NCBI RefSeq assembly: GCF_004564275.1
Contig: NZ_SPDV01000012.1
Coordinates: 1 to 64,000 of the forward strand
DNA from: Sphingomonas parva (ex Maeng et al. 2020)
GTDB taxonomy: Bacteria > Pseudomonadota > Alphaproteobacteria > Sphingomonadales > Sphingomonadaceae
Direction of reading: 5' to 3'
DNA length: 64,000 nucleotides
Part shown: positions 63,938-64,000 of the stretch, in pieces
Layout: every line of letters begins with the position of its first letter
How positions within the stretch are numbered: position 1 is the first letter of the stretch
The notes under the pieces: generated by a model
What the model was told of the DNA's origin: nothing
Databases searched by the model: none
Seen by the model: only the letters and a program-made list of their open reading frames with translations
Program-made: the position numbers and the translations under genes

Positions 63938-64000
63938 TCCGGCCGCTTAGCATGTCCACCGCCGCTTAGACACGCTCGCTCGGCCCTTCCGCGCCGCGGC

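Overview
The window is about 70% G+C with dense, mostly overlapping genes. Gene content and order point to an alphaproteobacterium of the Sphingomonadales (Sphingomonas or a close relative). Supporting signs are a sphingomonad-type M23 peptidase, a SUV3-like helicase next to fdxA and carD, methionine synthase split into two genes, EcfG-like promoters, and palindromic repeats of the kinds common in sphingomonads. I see no prophage, insertion sequence, CRISPR array or rRNA; the one RNA gene found is a tRNA-Pro(GGG).

Layout. (1) 167-17008 is a plus-strand storage-carbohydrate block: malQ, treY, pgm, then (after a small DUF559 gene on the other strand) glgP-glgB-glgC-glgA-glgX, with ATGA overlaps at C/A and A/X. 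Together these make, branch, debranch and degrade glycogen, feed glucose-1-phosphate through Pgm, and turn the ends of glucan chains into maltooligosyl-trehalose. treZ, the usual partner of treY, is not in the window. (2) 17105-21974 holds an MHS-family transporter, an App1-type phosphatase and two GIN/DUF2807 surface proteins built on GSGD ladders, followed by carD. (3) 22221-25384 (minus) carries a SUV3-like helicase, an S4 RNA-binding protein and fdxA. (4) 25617-31175 holds an M23 peptidase, then a row of small, very hydrophilic, low-complexity proteins behind a near-perfect EcfG general-stress promoter, a histone-H1-like protein, a metallo-beta-lactamase-fold hydrolase and a glycine-zipper protein. 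(5) 31323-34710 (minus) is hslV...hslU, unusually separated by a small gene and a lipoprotein-like FAD oxidoreductase; the tRNA-Pro follows. (6) 35105-38397 is yajC-secD-secF plus an Mth938-like gene. (7) 38443-47491 holds a GT4 glycosyltransferase, bamD, recN, a dienelactone-hydrolase-like gene, ligA, a small membrane protein, prmA and an SDR. (8) 47656-48943 is a soluble chemoreceptor gene broken by an exact 10-bp tandem duplication. (9) 49093-51660 is sdhC-sdhD-sdhA with no sdhB next to it. (10) 51962-57596 (minus) is a methionine operon: ArsR-methyltransferase fusion regulator, metF, metH-N and metH-C, behind a promoter whose spacer and -10 are a perfect 20-bp palindrome and which appears to make a leaderless mRNA. 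(11) 57846-63937 holds two small lipoproteins, groES-groEL with a CIRCE element, sppA, a GNAT acetyltransferase and a TRIC-family membrane protein.

The signals I rate highest are the EcfG-driven group of disordered proteins, the leaderless SahR-like operator/promoter, the 10-bp duplication in the chemoreceptor, the interrupted hslVU locus, and a 62-64 nt repeat predicted to fold as a three-way junction. Repeats also sit directly against the stop codons of four convergent minus-strand genes and seem to supply the ribosome-binding site of at least one gene (treY).
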